From the NCBI GenBank assembly GCA_034002905.1, contig JAVEZQ010000016.1, positions 1 through 35,629 on the forward strand: a DNA stretch of 35,629 bases. Reading direction: 5' to 3'. Source of the DNA: UBA8914 sp034002905 (lineage in GTDB: Bacteria; Pseudomonadota; Alphaproteobacteria; UBA9219). Below are positions 1-8,197 of this stretch, piece by piece (within the stretch, counting starts at the first letter, position 1; every line of letters starts with the position of its first letter). The notes under the pieces were generated by a model that did not search any database, was not told the origin of the DNA, and worked only from the letters and a program-made list of their open reading frames with translations. Made by a program: the position numbers and the translations under genes.

Positions 1-609
1 GGCGAAGAGACAAAGACCGAAGCGTCGCCATTGGCGCCTGTCTCCGCTTATGGCTGGTCAAAGATGATGGCCGAAAAGATTCACCAGTCCTGGCAAGAAG
101 AAAGCGAAGAGCACAAGCTCGTGATCTGCCGTCCGGCTGTCATTTTCGGACATAATGAGGGCGGCAACTTTACGCGCTTGGCCAAGCTCATGAAAAAGGG
201 TTTCTTTGTTTACCCCGGTCGCAAGGACACCATCAAAGGGTGTTTTTATGTTAAAGACCTGATCGACGCGTTTGTGTTTGCTTTGAACCAGCCCGAAAAG
301 CTCGTGATTTTTAACGGCTGCTATCCCGACCGCTATACGATCGAGCAAATTGTTGCAACCTTCAAGAAAACTTTTTTCCCGAAGGTGAAAGAGTTTCTCT
401 TGCCGCGATGGGTTCTGATGCTTGCCGCAACGCTCCTGCGTCCTTTATCAACAGTGGGGATCGGCATTCACCCCGAACGCGTGATGAAGCTCGTTAAATC
501 AACGGATACCGTTCCCGGATGGCTTCTTGCCAAAGGTCAGGCAAAACGCGATGCTCTTTCTGCCGCGCTGAAGGACTGGGGCAAAGACTCAAACGGTGTC
601 TTTGACTAA
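1..609 (+). CDS. NAD-dependent epimerase/dehydratase family protein, 5'-truncated by window edge
   Basis: The reading frame is open from base 1, so the N-terminal Rossmann fold with its GxxGxxG motif lies outside the window. What remains (about 200 residues) begins just before the extended short-chain dehydrogenase catalytic motif Y-G-W-S-K (YxxxK, Tyr at visible residue 17, Lys at 21). It continues with the substrate-side segments typical of NDP-sugar epimerases: a CRPAVIFG strand and an FYVKDLIDAF segment, which in the family follows the sugar-binding loop. Such enzymes epimerise, dehydrate or reduce nucleotide-sugars in the cytoplasm. The exosortase gene starts 27 bases downstream on the same strand, which suggests a surface polysaccharide or glycan locus. 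The exact substrate cannot be read from this fragment. A TTG at 31 could start an ORF, but it falls only a few codons before the active-site motif and is not the true start. Confidence 0.85.
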   Translation, partial: GEETKTEASPLAPVSAYGWSKMMAEKIHQSWQEESEEHKLVICRPAVIFGHNEGGNFTRLAKLMKKGFFVYPGRKDTIKGCFYVKDLIDAFVFALNQPEKLVIFNGCYPDRYTIEQIVATFKKTFFPKVKEFLLPRWVLMLAATLLRPLSTVGIGIHPERVMKLVKSTDTVPGWLLAKGQAKRDALSAALKDWGKDSNGVFD

Positions 610-636
610 ACCGAACCCACCAAAGGAAAGGCTCGA

Positions 637-2205
637 ATGCCTCACGACAATCAAACGCCCCTTTCCTCTATGCCGCAAAGGCTCTGGCTTGGCTCGCTTG
701 TTCTCGCGCTTGCGACAACGCTTTTTACCTTTTCCTCCCACTTCGGCAATCTTTTTGCGACGTGGCAAACCGATGAATATAGCCATGGGCCACTGATCCC
801 TTTTCTGGCGCTTTTCATCGGCGCGCATCGATTGGCCGAACGCAAACCAACCGCCGCCCCCTCTCTTTGGGGCCTTCCTGTTTTGCTTGGCGGATTCCTT
901 TTCCTAGTTCTTGCCCATCTGTCCGCGTTTGAACCACCCGCCCACTACGGCCTCCTTCTCTCTCTTATCGGCTTATCCCTTGCTTTTATCGGTAGAGCGG
1001 CGACGTGGGCGTTGGCCCCAGCTTTTCTCTATCTGGTTTTTGCCCTGCCACTGCCGCGCCTGACTTATGTCGAACTGTCCACACAGTTACAGCTTGTCTC
1101 GTCCCATCTGGGTGTTTGGCCTTTAAAAATCCTTGGTCTTTCCGTCTATCAAGAAGGCAATGTGATTGATCTGGGCGGATATAAGCTTCAGGTTGTCGAA
1201 GCATGCAACGGGCTGCGCTATCTGTTTCCGCTGATGAGCTTTGGGTATCTGATTGCGCTTCTTTATCAAGGCGCGATGTGGAAGCGATTTACCCTTTTCT
1301 TCTCGACCATTCCCATTGCAATCGGGATGAACGCGCTACGTATTGCGGTGATTGGCATCACTGTCAATTGGTGGGGCAACGAGATGGCGAGGGGATTCCT
1401 CCATGATTTTGAAGGCTGGACCGTTTTTGGCGGATGTCTTTTGCTGCTGTTTGCCGAAGCTTGGGCCCTGCAAAAAATTGGCAAGAGAGGGGATCGTCTG
1501 TCTTTTGATTATATCGCCATCCCGCGCGGCCCCTTCTTTTCCACAAAGAGCTTTCGGGCCACGCCTTCTCTTCTTGCGTTTTTCCTGAGCACTTTTTTTG
1601 CGCTGACTCTCGCCGTCGGCTTTCTTGACGAGCGCAAGGAAACCATCCCGCAGCACCCGCCTTTCTTTTCCTTTCCCCTGACTTTTGATGGTTGGCATGG
1701 CACGACAAAGAGGCTTGAGTCCGATGTCTTGCGCGCCCTTAGCCTCAGCGATTATTTGTTGATCTCTTACAGGCGAGAGGTCGACCAAAACCCGACGGAT
1801 TTGTATATTGCCTATTACAACAGCCAACGCGTCGGAACGTCTATCCATTCACCGAGAAACTGCCTTCCCGGCAATGGGTGGCAGATTGCCGCGCAAGAAA
1901 ACCGTACCCTTGACCTGCCCGATGGATCAAAGCTGCCTGTCACACGCCTGCTCATCAAACAAGGCGAGGCAACCATGCTTGTCTATTATTGGCTGGACCA
2001 ACGCGGCCGGATTATGAATGATCAGTATGAGGCAAAATGGTTTTTGCTGGTGGACTCCATCCGACTACATCGCACGGATGGTGCGCTCGTGCGGCTGAGC
2101 ACGCCGCTTGCTCCTTTTGAGACGGAGCAAGCCGCCGATGGACGGATCGAAGACCTTATCCATCAGACTTATCCTCGTATCCGCCAGTTCCTTCCGGGCC
2201 GCTAA
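637..2205 (+). CDS. xrtD: Exosortase fused to EpsI domain (exosortase D/VPLPA-CTERM type)
   Basis: Polytopic membrane transpeptidase-like enzyme, 522 aa, that sorts exported proteins carrying a C-terminal PEP-CTERM-like signal. The first about 290 residues are hydrophobic with many membrane segments and hold the exosortase triad: Cys190 in VVEACNGLRYL, Arg235 in MNALRIAV and His256 in FLHDFEGW. The usual motif is EACSGLR; here Ser is Asn. After a further membrane segment near residue 310, the C-terminal about 190 residues form an EpsI-type domain (HSPRNCLPGNGWQI). This fusion is the arrangement of the VPLPA-CTERM-specific subclass as I know it, so the D-type assignment is by family knowledge and less sure than exosortase itself. 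The ATG at 637 follows AAAGGA and lies 27 bases after the epimerase-like gene, suggesting one operon. No substrate with a C-terminal sorting signal is encoded in the window. Confidence 0.88.
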   Translation: MPHDNQTPLSSMPQRLWLGSLVLALATTLFTFSSHFGNLFATWQTDEYSHGPLIPFLALFIGAHRLAERKPTAAPSLWGLPVLLGGFLFLVLAHLSAFEPPAHYGLLLSLIGLSLAFIGRAATWALAPAFLYLVFALPLPRLTYVELSTQLQLVSSHLGVWPLKILGLSVYQEGNVIDLGGYKLQVVEACNGLRYLFPLMSFGYLIALLYQGAMWKRFTLFFSTIPIAIGMNALRIAVIGITVNWWGNEMARGFLHDFEGWTVFGGCLLLLFAEAWALQKIGKRGDRLSFDYIAIPRGPFFSTKSFRATPSLLAFFLSTFFALTLAVGFLDERKETIPQHPPFFSFPLTFDGWHGTTKRLESDVLRALSLSDYLLISYRREVDQNPTDLYIAYYNSQRVGTSIHSPRNCLPGNGWQIAAQENRTLDLPDGSKLPVTRLLIKQGEATMLVYYWLDQRGRIMNDQYEAKWFLLVDSIRLHRTDGALVRLSTPLAPFETEQAADGRIEDLIHQTYPRIRQFLPGR

Positions 2206-2206
2206 A

Positions 2207-2281
2207 TATGAACGCACGTTCATAATAAACTTGACTCCCGAACAGCTTTATCTTATCTTGTAATGAGCAAGTGTTCATAAT
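2207..2281 (+). promoter_or_regulatory. Promoter with flanking operator-like repeats upstream of the DUF134 gene
   Basis: A near-consensus promoter is visible: TTGACT (2231-2236), a 17-base spacer and TATCTT (2254-2259). It is bracketed by an 8-base-arm palindrome TATGAACG-CA-CGTTCATA (2207-2224) upstream and by a second copy of the half GTTCATAAT (2273-2281) downstream; the same nonamer ends the palindrome at 2218-2226. This placement suggests a repressor that binds both sides of the promoter. The DNA-binding DUF134 protein encoded just downstream is the obvious candidate for autoregulation, but that is inference. Confidence 0.55.
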
Positions 2282-2296
2282 CAAACAGGGATAATT

Positions 2297-2599
2297 ATGG
2301 TAAGGCCTAGAAAATGCAGGAGAATTGGACACTGCCCCCCGGCACGTTTTTACAAGCCACAGGGGATCCCGCTCCGGCAAATGGGCATGATCCAGCTTCC
2401 CGAAGACGGGCTTGAAGCGCTTCGTCTAGCCGATGTCGGAAATATGGATCACGAGACGGCAGCTGCGCAGATGGGGGTCTCGCGACCGACCTTTTCGCGA
2501 ATCCTTGCACAGGCACGAAAGGCTGTCGCAACGGCCTTATGCGAAGGCGCGGCTCTGAGGATCGGAGGCGAAGACGCCTTCTCAAGACAAGAACAATAA
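2297..2599 (+). CDS. DUF134 family helix-turn-helix protein
   Basis: A 100-aa protein starting MVRPRKCRRI, which is the hallmark opening of DUF134 proteins (basic N-terminus with a Cys, then PxxxxFKP-like segment, here ARFYKPQGIP). Residues about 38-80 read as a sigma-70 region-4-like helix-turn-helix: LEALRLADVGNMDHETAAAQ followed by MGVSRPTFSRILAQARKAVA. Family members are predicted DNA-binding proteins of unknown target and are often encoded next to Gly-rich DUF5320 proteins and iron-sulfur or Mrp/NifX-type genes; here only the DUF5320 neighbour is present, 29 bases downstream. The promoter upstream carries repeated half-sites that could be its own operator. The start ATG at 2297 is the only one consistent with the conserved N-terminus. 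Confidence 0.85.
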   Translation: MVRPRKCRRIGHCPPARFYKPQGIPLRQMGMIQLPEDGLEALRLADVGNMDHETAAAQMGVSRPTFSRILAQARKAVATALCEGAALRIGGEDAFSRQEQ

Positions 2600-2628
2600 T
2601 AATAACAAAAAGCGAAAGGAGGCAGACA

Positions 2629-2937
2629 ATGCCTAGATTTGATGGAACAGGCCCCTTTGGGACAGGCCCTCACGTAGGCGGCCGTGGCGGCTGCTTATCA
2701 GAACAGTCGGCCGGGTGTGGATTAGGGTTTCGTCGCGGATTCGGACGCGGGCAAGGAAGATGCGGCTGGAACGCAGGCGGCGGCTTTGGCCAAGGATACG
2801 GCCAGGGAGCTGCGTGGCGGGGATACAATTATAACCCAGCGTCGAACGAAATGACCCGCGAAGAAGAAGTTGCGTTGATCGAACAGCAAATCATCGCTCT
2901 TCAAACGCAACTTGCGACGCTAAAGGAAAAAGCGTAG
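2629..2937 (+). CDS. DUF5320-type glycine-rich small protein
   Basis: A 102-aa protein opening MPRFDGTGPFGTGP, the diagnostic start of DUF5320 proteins. The middle (residues about 20-75) is rich in Gly, Arg, Gln and aromatic residues and holds four Cys (in GGRGGCLSEQSAGCGLGF and GRCGWNAGG, among others). The C-terminal about 28 residues form a Glu/Gln/Leu helix (EEEVALIEQQIIALQTQLAT) that can form a coiled coil. The start at 2629 is set by a perfect AAAGGAGG seven bases upstream; a longer in-frame ORF from 2539 would overlap the DUF134 gene and is rejected. Function is unknown; in other genomes this family accompanies DUF134 and metal- or Fe-S-related genes. It is probably co-transcribed with the DUF134 gene. 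It converges with ahcY with an 11-base gap. Confidence 0.8.
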   Translation: MPRFDGTGPFGTGPHVGGRGGCLSEQSAGCGLGFRRGFGRGQGRCGWNAGGGFGQGYGQGAAWRGYNYNPASNEMTREEEVALIEQQIIALQTQLATLKEKA

Positions 2938-2948
2938 CGACAAGAAGT

Positions 2949-4244
2949 TTAATACCGATAATGATCGGGCTTAAAGGGGCCGCCTTTCTCGATACCGAGA
3001 TAGGCGGCCTGCTTGTCTGAAAGCTTTGTCAGCATTGCGCCAAGCCGCGCCAGATGTAGACGCGCCACCTTTTCATCCAGATGCTTGGGTAGAGTGTAAA
3101 CCTTCTTCTCGTACTTGCCCGGATTTTGCCATAGCTCGATCTGCGCCAACGTTTGATTGGTAAAAGACGCGCTCATCACAAAGCTGGGATGTCCCGTAGC
3201 GCAACCGAGATTAACAAGGCGGCCCTTGGCCAAAACGATCAGGCGCTTGCCATCGGGGAACACCACTTCGTCCACCTGCGGCTTGACCTCTTCCCATACA
3301 TAGTTCTGAAGCGAGTCAATCTGGATCTCGGAATCGAAGTGACCAATGTTACAAACGATCGCACGATCCTTCATAGCGCGCATATGATCCAGCGTGATCA
3401 CATCCACATTCCCCGTTGCGGTAACAAAGATATCACCCAGCGCCGCGGCCTTGTCCATCGTGACGACTTCATAGCCTTCCATCAGGGCTTGCAGCGCATT
3501 GATCGGATCAATTTCAGTGACCATCACCCGTGCGCCGGAGCTGCGCAGACTCGCCGCCGAACCCTTACCCACATCGCCATAGCCACAGACCACCGCGACC
3601 TTGCCCGCCAGCATCACATCGGTTGCGCGGCGAATGCCATCGACCAAGCTTTCACGGCAGCCATAAAGATTATCGAACTTGGATTTCGTCACGCTGTCAT
3701 TCACGTTGAAAGCAGAAATCTTGAGCGTTCCATCCTTCATCATATCATACAGGCGATGCACGCCTGTCGTTGTTTCTTCGGACACACCACGCACATCGGC
3801 CAGCATTTCGGGATATTTATCGTGCATATATTTTGTGAGGTCACCGCCATCATCGAGCAACATATTCGGTGTCCAGCCATCAGGTCCGCGCAAGGTTTGC
3901 TCGATGCACCACCAGTAATCTTCCTCTGTCTCGCCCTTCCACGCAAAGACCGGCACGCCCGCCGCCGCGATGGCCGAAGCCGCATGATCCTGTGTCGAGA
4001 AAATATTGCAAGACGACCAGCGCACCGATGCGCCCAGTTGCACCAGCGTTTCGATCAGCACCGCCGTTTGAATGGTCATATGAAGGCAGCCCGTGATCCG
4101 CGCGCCGGAAAGAGGCTTGCTTGCCCCGTATTCTTCACGCAAAGCCATGAGGCCGGGCATTTCCGTTTCGGCAATCGCGATTTCTTTGCGCCCCCATGCG
4201 GCAAGCGAGATATCTTTGACTTTAAAATCGGAAGGAGATGTCAT
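2949..4244 (-). CDS. ahcY: Adenosylhomocysteinase
   Basis: Hydrolyses S-adenosylhomocysteine to adenosine and homocysteine in the cytoplasm, keeping the methylation cycle running. The 431-aa protein is near-identical in layout to the short (eukaryote-like) class: substrate residues His55 in GCLHMT, Asp131 in LLDDGGD, Glu156 in GVSEETTTG, Lys187/Asp191 in VTKSKFDNLYG, the NAD-binding GYGDVGKGSA at 221-230 and the invariant C-terminus FKPDHYRY. It lacks the about 40-residue insertion found in many bacterial enzymes after the DDGGD motif. The start MTSPSDF (4244) is chosen over an ATG at 4274 because GGAG lies eight bases upstream. It follows ptsI on the same strand after 78 bases; linkage of ahcY to PTS genes is seen in other Alphaproteobacteria. 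Confidence 0.97.
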   Translation of the reverse strand: MTSPSDFKVKDISLAAWGRKEIAIAETEMPGLMALREEYGASKPLSGARITGCLHMTIQTAVLIETLVQLGASVRWSSCNIFSTQDHAASAIAAAGVPVFAWKGETEEDYWWCIEQTLRGPDGWTPNMLLDDGGDLTKYMHDKYPEMLADVRGVSEETTTGVHRLYDMMKDGTLKISAFNVNDSVTKSKFDNLYGCRESLVDGIRRATDVMLAGKVAVVCGYGDVGKGSAASLRSSGARVMVTEIDPINALQALMEGYEVVTMDKAAALGDIFVTATGNVDVITLDHMRAMKDRAIVCNIGHFDSEIQIDSLQNYVWEEVKPQVDEVVFPDGKRLIVLAKGRLVNLGCATGHPSFVMSASFTNQTLAQIELWQNPGKYEKKVYTLPKHLDEKVARLHLARLGAMLTKLSDKQAAYLGIEKGGPFKPDHYRY

Positions 4245-4322
4245 AACAAAGGCTCCAGAAAAAGGCGGACACAAAAAAGGTCGGGCCAGACCCTATCACA
4301 GGAAGTTTTAAAAACAAACCGG

Positions 4323-6128
4323 CTATTTTTTCTTTTGAGCCGAGGAAAAAGCACCGCCAGCGCCCGTTTCAATCATCCGGCGAACAATATTTTCATCCGC
4401 CTCTCTAAGGACTTCGCGTGCAAACTCGATGGATTGTGCAATGGACAGAGAGCGAATCTCCTGCTTGACGCGCGGCAGACGCGACGCGGCGACCGAAAAC
4501 TCACGCAAGCCAAGCCCCAAAAGCAAGGCGGTTGCCCGCATATTGCCCGCCATTTCACCGCAAAGGCTTACGGGAATGCTGGCCCGCCACGCCGCCGCAA
4601 TGGTGAACTCGACGAGACGCAAAACCGATGGATGATAGGGGTTATAAAGCTCGGCTACACGATCATCACCACGATCAATAGCCAGCGTGTATTGCGTCAG
4701 ATCATTGCTCCCGATGGCAAAGAAATCGCATACCTTTGTCAACGCATCGGCGGAAAGGGCAGCCCCTGGAATCTCGATCATCGCGCCTATCGGCGGCAGG
4801 GGCACGGGAACCTTTAAGCCGCGCTTAAGCAATTTCTTTTCAAGTTGCACGAGGCGTTGGCGCACGGTGATCATTTGATCGACCGACGACACCATGGGAA
4901 TCAGAATCCGTACAGGCCCATAGGCCGCCGCACGTAAAATGGCAGAAAGCTGCGTATCAAGAAGCTTGGGTTCTCGCAATCCCAAACGAATGGCACGTAA
5001 ACCCAACGCCGGATTGGCACTTTCCCCCATCGAGTCCCCCAGCGCCGACGTCATTTTTTCGCCGCCAATATCCAGCGTACGAACCGTGAGCGGCTTGCCC
5101 TTCATCTTTTTGACGATGTCGCGCAAAATCTCGAACTGCTCATCCTCAGTTGGCAAATCAGGGCGGTTCATAAAGTTGAATTCCGTGCGCAGCAACCCAA
5201 CGCCTACGGCCCCATTTTCCAACGCCCGATCGACATCTCGTGGGAGCTCAAGGTTGGCTTCGAGCCGGATCGGCACGCCATCGGCTGTTATCGCCGGTAA
5301 ATCGCGTAAACCCTTAAGCTTTGTCTGCTCACGCACCTGACGCAAAACTTCGGCGCGATAATGTTGAAGCGTTTCCTCAGACGGACGCAAAATGATATAA
5401 CCGTCCGTGCCATCCAAGATCACCGTTTCACCTGATTTCACACCGCTTATCAACGCGGAAACGCCCAAAATAGCCGGAATACCGATGGCACGCGCCATAA
5501 TAGCGGCATGACCCTCGGCCCCGCCCAAAACGGCAGCAAAACCGGCAACGCACGCCGGATCCATCAACGCGGTATCCGCAGGCGTAATTTCATCCGCCAG
5601 AAGAATACTGCCCTCCGGCGCATTGGCAAAGGGGTTGTAATGTTGTTGCATCAGATTGCGTAGAACACGTGCCCCGACCTCGCGCACATCATCGGCACGG
5701 GCGGCCAGATAATCATCCTGCATGGTAGCAAAGCCGCTGGCGATAATCGCGATCTGTCGCTGCACGGCAGCCTCGGCATTCATGCGATCCTCGGCGATCA
5801 TTTTCTCGACCCCGTTAATAAGGCGCGAACTGGACACCATGCCTTTATAGGCCTCAAGCAACAGGCCGATTTCCTCGTCTGCACCCATCGGCATATTCTG
5901 GGCCTTGTGTTTAAGGTTCGAAAGTTGCAGTTGCGTCTTGTTAATCGCCTTATGAAAACGCTTGATGTCTTTTTCGACCTGATTATCGTCAAGCGTGTAT
6001 TCCGGCACGAGCATACCGTGCTGATCGATGATAAAGGCGGGACCAATGGCAACACCAGTTGAGACGGCTATGCCTTTTAAGATAACCTCTTTCCCCTGCC
6101 CGATGGCTTTCTTTTCATCACTCTTCAT
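4323..6128 (-). CDS. ptsI: Phosphoenolpyruvate-protein phosphotransferase (enzyme I)
   Basis: Enzyme I starts the PTS phosphorelay, taking phosphate from PEP and passing it to HPr. The 601-aa protein has the N-terminal HPr-binding and phosphohistidine domain (active His207 in GGAEGHAAIMAR) and the C-terminal PEP-binding barrel, with GVGLLRTEFNFMNR, AIGSNDLTQYTLAIDRGD and the catalytic Cys in SLCGEMAGN. The usual Thr-Ser before the active His is Glu-Gly, a form I associate with alphaproteobacterial enzymes. There is no N-terminal GAF domain, so it is a PtsI-type enzyme I, not PtsP. Its ATG overlaps the end of the HPr gene by 11 bases, implying translational coupling. With no sugar-specific EIIBC in the window, the relay probably serves regulation through EIIA and HprK. 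Confidence 0.95.
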   Translation of the reverse strand: MKSDEKKAIGQGKEVILKGIAVSTGVAIGPAFIIDQHGMLVPEYTLDDNQVEKDIKRFHKAINKTQLQLSNLKHKAQNMPMGADEEIGLLLEAYKGMVSSSRLINGVEKMIAEDRMNAEAAVQRQIAIIASGFATMQDDYLAARADDVREVGARVLRNLMQQHYNPFANAPEGSILLADEITPADTALMDPACVAGFAAVLGGAEGHAAIMARAIGIPAILGVSALISGVKSGETVILDGTDGYIILRPSEETLQHYRAEVLRQVREQTKLKGLRDLPAITADGVPIRLEANLELPRDVDRALENGAVGVGLLRTEFNFMNRPDLPTEDEQFEILRDIVKKMKGKPLTVRTLDIGGEKMTSALGDSMGESANPALGLRAIRLGLREPKLLDTQLSAILRAAAYGPVRILIPMVSSVDQMITVRQRLVQLEKKLLKRGLKVPVPLPPIGAMIEIPGAALSADALTKVCDFFAIGSNDLTQYTLAIDRGDDRVAELYNPYHPSVLRLVEFTIAAAWRASIPVSLCGEMAGNMRATALLLGLGLREFSVAASRLPRVKQEIRSLSIAQSIEFAREVLREADENIVRRMIETGAGGAFSSAQKKK

Positions 6129-6414
6129 CGAACCCCCGTCTCACAAGATCCCCAAGCGCACACGTTACCTCTGCGGCTTCTTCACCGGACGCACATATTT
6201 TCAGACACGATCCTTTGGCTGCTGCAAGAAGCATTAGCCCCATGATCGAGCGTCCCTCGACCCGCATATCCCCTTTGGCCACATAAACCTCAGCCTTAAA
6301 CGACGATGCCATCTGTGCAAACTTGGCCGCCGCCCGCGCATGGAGTCCCCGTTTATTCACAACATTCACCATCTCGCACAATTCATCGGAGCGGGAATGA
6401 TCAACATCGTTCAT
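6118..6414 (-). CDS. ptsH: HPr family phosphocarrier protein
   Basis: Small (98 aa) phosphocarrier between enzyme I and EIIA. The active histidine is His25 in NKRGLHARAAAKFA, and the regulatory serine phosphorylated by HPr kinase is Ser56 in EGRSIMGLMLL. The N-terminus is about ten residues longer than a minimal HPr (MNDVDHSRSDELCEM before the first strand). The presence of the Ser site and of hprK three genes upstream in the same operon suggests the two forms of HPr (His-P and Ser-P) are used as a switch. It overlaps the enzyme I gene by 11 bases and lies 24 bases downstream of the EIIA gene. Confidence 0.93.
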   Translation of the reverse strand: MNDVDHSRSDELCEMVNVVNKRGLHARAAAKFAQMASSFKAEVYVAKGDMRVEGRSIMGLMLLAAAKGSCLKICASGEEAAEVTCALGDLVRRGFDEE

Positions 6415-6438
6415 GCTACACCTTTGCTCCTTGTGACA

Positions 6439-6846
6439 TTACGCCCCTGACGACGCAAAATTTTCAGTCACAAGTTGAATATATTTCCGTCCAGCCTCGG
6501 CGGCTTCGGCAACAGCTTCAGCCATTGGAACCGTAGGTCGCAAAGTTGCCAACTTGATCAGGGCAGGCAAATTGACACCCGCCAACACAACAGCTTCGAC
6601 GGTGGGCATAACAGAGATGGCAAGATTACTGGGCGTACCGCCGAACATGTCGGTCAGCAAGACAACACCATCGCCCGTGTTAACTTCTTTGATTGAAGCA
6701 AGAATTTGTTTACGACATTCGTCCATATCCTCGTCGGGCGCAATACTGATGGCCTTGGCCTGCGCCTGCGGGCCAACAATTTGTCCAAGAGCAATCAAGA
6801 GCTGCTCTCCAATGGAGCCGTGCGAAACCAAAAGCATTCCGAACAT
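6439..6846 (-). CDS. PTS mannose-family EIIA protein
   Basis: A 135-aa single-domain EIIA of the mannose/fructose class. The phosphorylated histidine is His9 in MLLVSHGSIGEQLL, and the conserved LLTDMFGGTPSN motif follows at about residue 64. Such stand-alone EIIA-Man proteins in Alphaproteobacteria take phosphate from HPr and act on regulatory targets rather than on a sugar permease; none is present here. Its start codon shares one base with the rapZ stop (TAATG), so the two are translationally coupled. The C-terminal helix (AEAVAEAAEAGRKYIQLV) is complete. Confidence 0.93.
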   Translation of the reverse strand: MFGMLLVSHGSIGEQLLIALGQIVGPQAQAKAISIAPDEDMDECRKQILASIKEVNTGDGVVLLTDMFGGTPSNLAISVMPTVEAVVLAGVNLPALIKLATLRPTVPMAEAVAEAAEAGRKYIQLVTENFASSGA

Positions 6847-7778
6847 TATTTTTCTCCACTTTCTGCCTGTGCGGCGTTGGCTTTTGCCATATCGCGATGA
6901 CCGACCCCGACGATATAATCTTTAACCGCAAGCTCACGCGCCAGTCGTTCGGCAACATAAACCGAGCGATGACGACCGCCCGTGCATCCGACCGCGATTG
7001 TCAGATAACTCTTTCCCTCTTGTTGATAGCGCGGAAGGAGCGGCAGAAGCAAGTCCCCAAGATGAGCCATAAAGCTTTGAAGTCCTTCATCTTCTTCAAT
7101 ATAGGCACAAACGGGCGGATCCTGCCCCGTTTGATCCCGCAACGCCGTGTCCCAATAGGGATTACGTAAAAACCGGACATCAAAGACCAAATCCGCCTCT
7201 CGAGGCAGTCCCTGACGAAACGAAAAGGACATGACATAGATCGAAAGCCCTCCGCCCGTTGCCAAAGGAAAGTGCCCCGCAATCAACCGCCGTAAATCAT
7301 GGATAGATAAAAGAGATGTGTCGATAACCTGATCCGCAACCTCGCGCAAGGGAGCCAAAAGTGCCCGTTCCTTGAGGATTCCATCCATCACGGGACGATC
7401 CACAGCTAAAGGATGCCGTCGTCGCGTTTCCGTAAAACGTCGTTGCAACGTTTCGTCCGAACATTCAAGGTAGACGAGCTTGACGCTTACATCCTTTTGT
7501 GTTTTGAGAAGTTCATAAACACGCAAGACAGCATCGATCGAGAAATTGGCATTACGCGTATCGATGGCAATAACCAGCGGCTTTGTCGCTGTTTGATCGA
7601 AATCGAGCAAGGCGGGCACAAGGCCCAAACGCAAATTATCAACGGCCTCATAGCCCAAATCTTCAAAAGCTTTTAACGAAGAAGACATGCCCGCACCCGA
7701 CATACCCGTAACCAAAAGAACGGGACGCGTAGGGGTGGACCCATTATCATTATCGTTGGAGAGCTTAGACATCTTCAA
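6846..7778 (-). CDS. rapZ: RapZ/YvcJ-family nucleotide-binding protein
   Basis: Homologue of RapZ, the RNase adapter that in enterobacteria presents the sRNA GlmZ to RNase E; in other bacteria the family binds nucleotides and its role is less defined. The 310-aa protein has the N-terminal P-loop region (GMSGAGMSSSLKAFEDLGYE, residues about 25-44) and the C-terminal RNA-binding-side motif GCTGGRHRSVYVAERLA. Oddly, the Walker A lysine is a methionine (GAGMSS; the codon is ATG). Alphaproteobacterial homologues as I remember them usually have Arg or Lys here. RapZ proteins sit next to hprK, EIIA and HPr genes in many Proteobacteria, as here. The gene overlaps hprK upstream by 14 bases and EIIA downstream by one base. 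Confidence 0.93.
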   Translation of the reverse strand: MKMSKLSNDNDNGSTPTRPVLLVTGMSGAGMSSSLKAFEDLGYEAVDNLRLGLVPALLDFDQTATKPLVIAIDTRNANFSIDAVLRVYELLKTQKDVSVKLVYLECSDETLQRRFTETRRRHPLAVDRPVMDGILKERALLAPLREVADQVIDTSLLSIHDLRRLIAGHFPLATGGGLSIYVMSFSFRQGLPREADLVFDVRFLRNPYWDTALRDQTGQDPPVCAYIEEDEGLQSFMAHLGDLLLPLLPRYQQEGKSYLTIAVGCTGGRHRSVYVAERLARELAVKDYIVGVGHRDMAKANAAQAESGEK

Positions 7779-8196
7779 AACTCCCGCTCAAAGCCAAACG
7801 AATCTTGGTCGGTGTTGAGGCCGCATGGCCGGGAAGACTTAGCGCGCGCACCGGAAATCCAAGAAAAGCATGGAAAAGTCTGGCAGGCAAGCGTTCAAGT
7901 GGTTCATCAAAATCGACAAGCCGGACATAAAGAACGACAGGCGCACTTGTCACCGTCAGCAATCGCAGCAGGCCGACATGCCGCATCTCGATCAACCCCG
8001 CCAGAGCCGCCGGCGCGGTGGCTGTCAAAACACCGTTCTCAAGGCTCAGCTCCGTTTGGTCATCAGAGACAAGAACGCCACCGCCCTCGATAAGCTGAAG
8101 GGCAATCTCGGACTTGCCGCTTCCGGCCGGGCCCGTCAATAAAACACCGCCACCGCCCAGCGCCACACAAGTCGCGTGGATCAACTCGCCCGCCAT
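7765..8196 (-). CDS. hprK: HPr kinase/phosphorylase, C-terminal-domain-only form
   Basis: At 143 aa this is only the catalytic domain of HprK, the short form typical of Alphaproteobacteria, compared with about 310 aa in Firmicutes. The P-loop is GPAGSGKSE (residues 22-30), followed by the acidic pair in VLVSDDQTEL (Asp45, Asp46) and a degenerate HprK signature IEMRHVGLL (about 90-98). It should phosphorylate or dephosphorylate the serine of HPr (Ser56 of the HPr encoded downstream). The start follows the marC stop by one base (TAA-A-ATG), so the operon begins at MarC or further up. In Rhizobiales the two-component genes chvG/chvI precede hprK; here MarC takes that place. Confidence 0.9.
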   Translation of the reverse strand: MAGELIHATCVALGGGGVLLTGPAGSGKSEIALQLIEGGGVLVSDDQTELSLENGVLTATAPAALAGLIEMRHVGLLRLLTVTSAPVVLYVRLVDFDEPLERLPARLFHAFLGFPVRALSLPGHAASTPTKIRLALSGSFEDV

Positions 8197-8197
8197 T

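Noticed and set aside
4245..4322. Possible SAH riboswitch upstream of ahcY
   Set aside because: The 78 bases show no segment like the conserved core of SAH riboswitches and are short for one.
3153..4817. 554-codon plus-strand frame opposite ahcY and ptsI
   Set aside because: It lies antisense to two unmistakable genes, is very rich in His, Arg and Ile, and shows no motif. It is a shadow of the biased codon use of the genes on the other strand.
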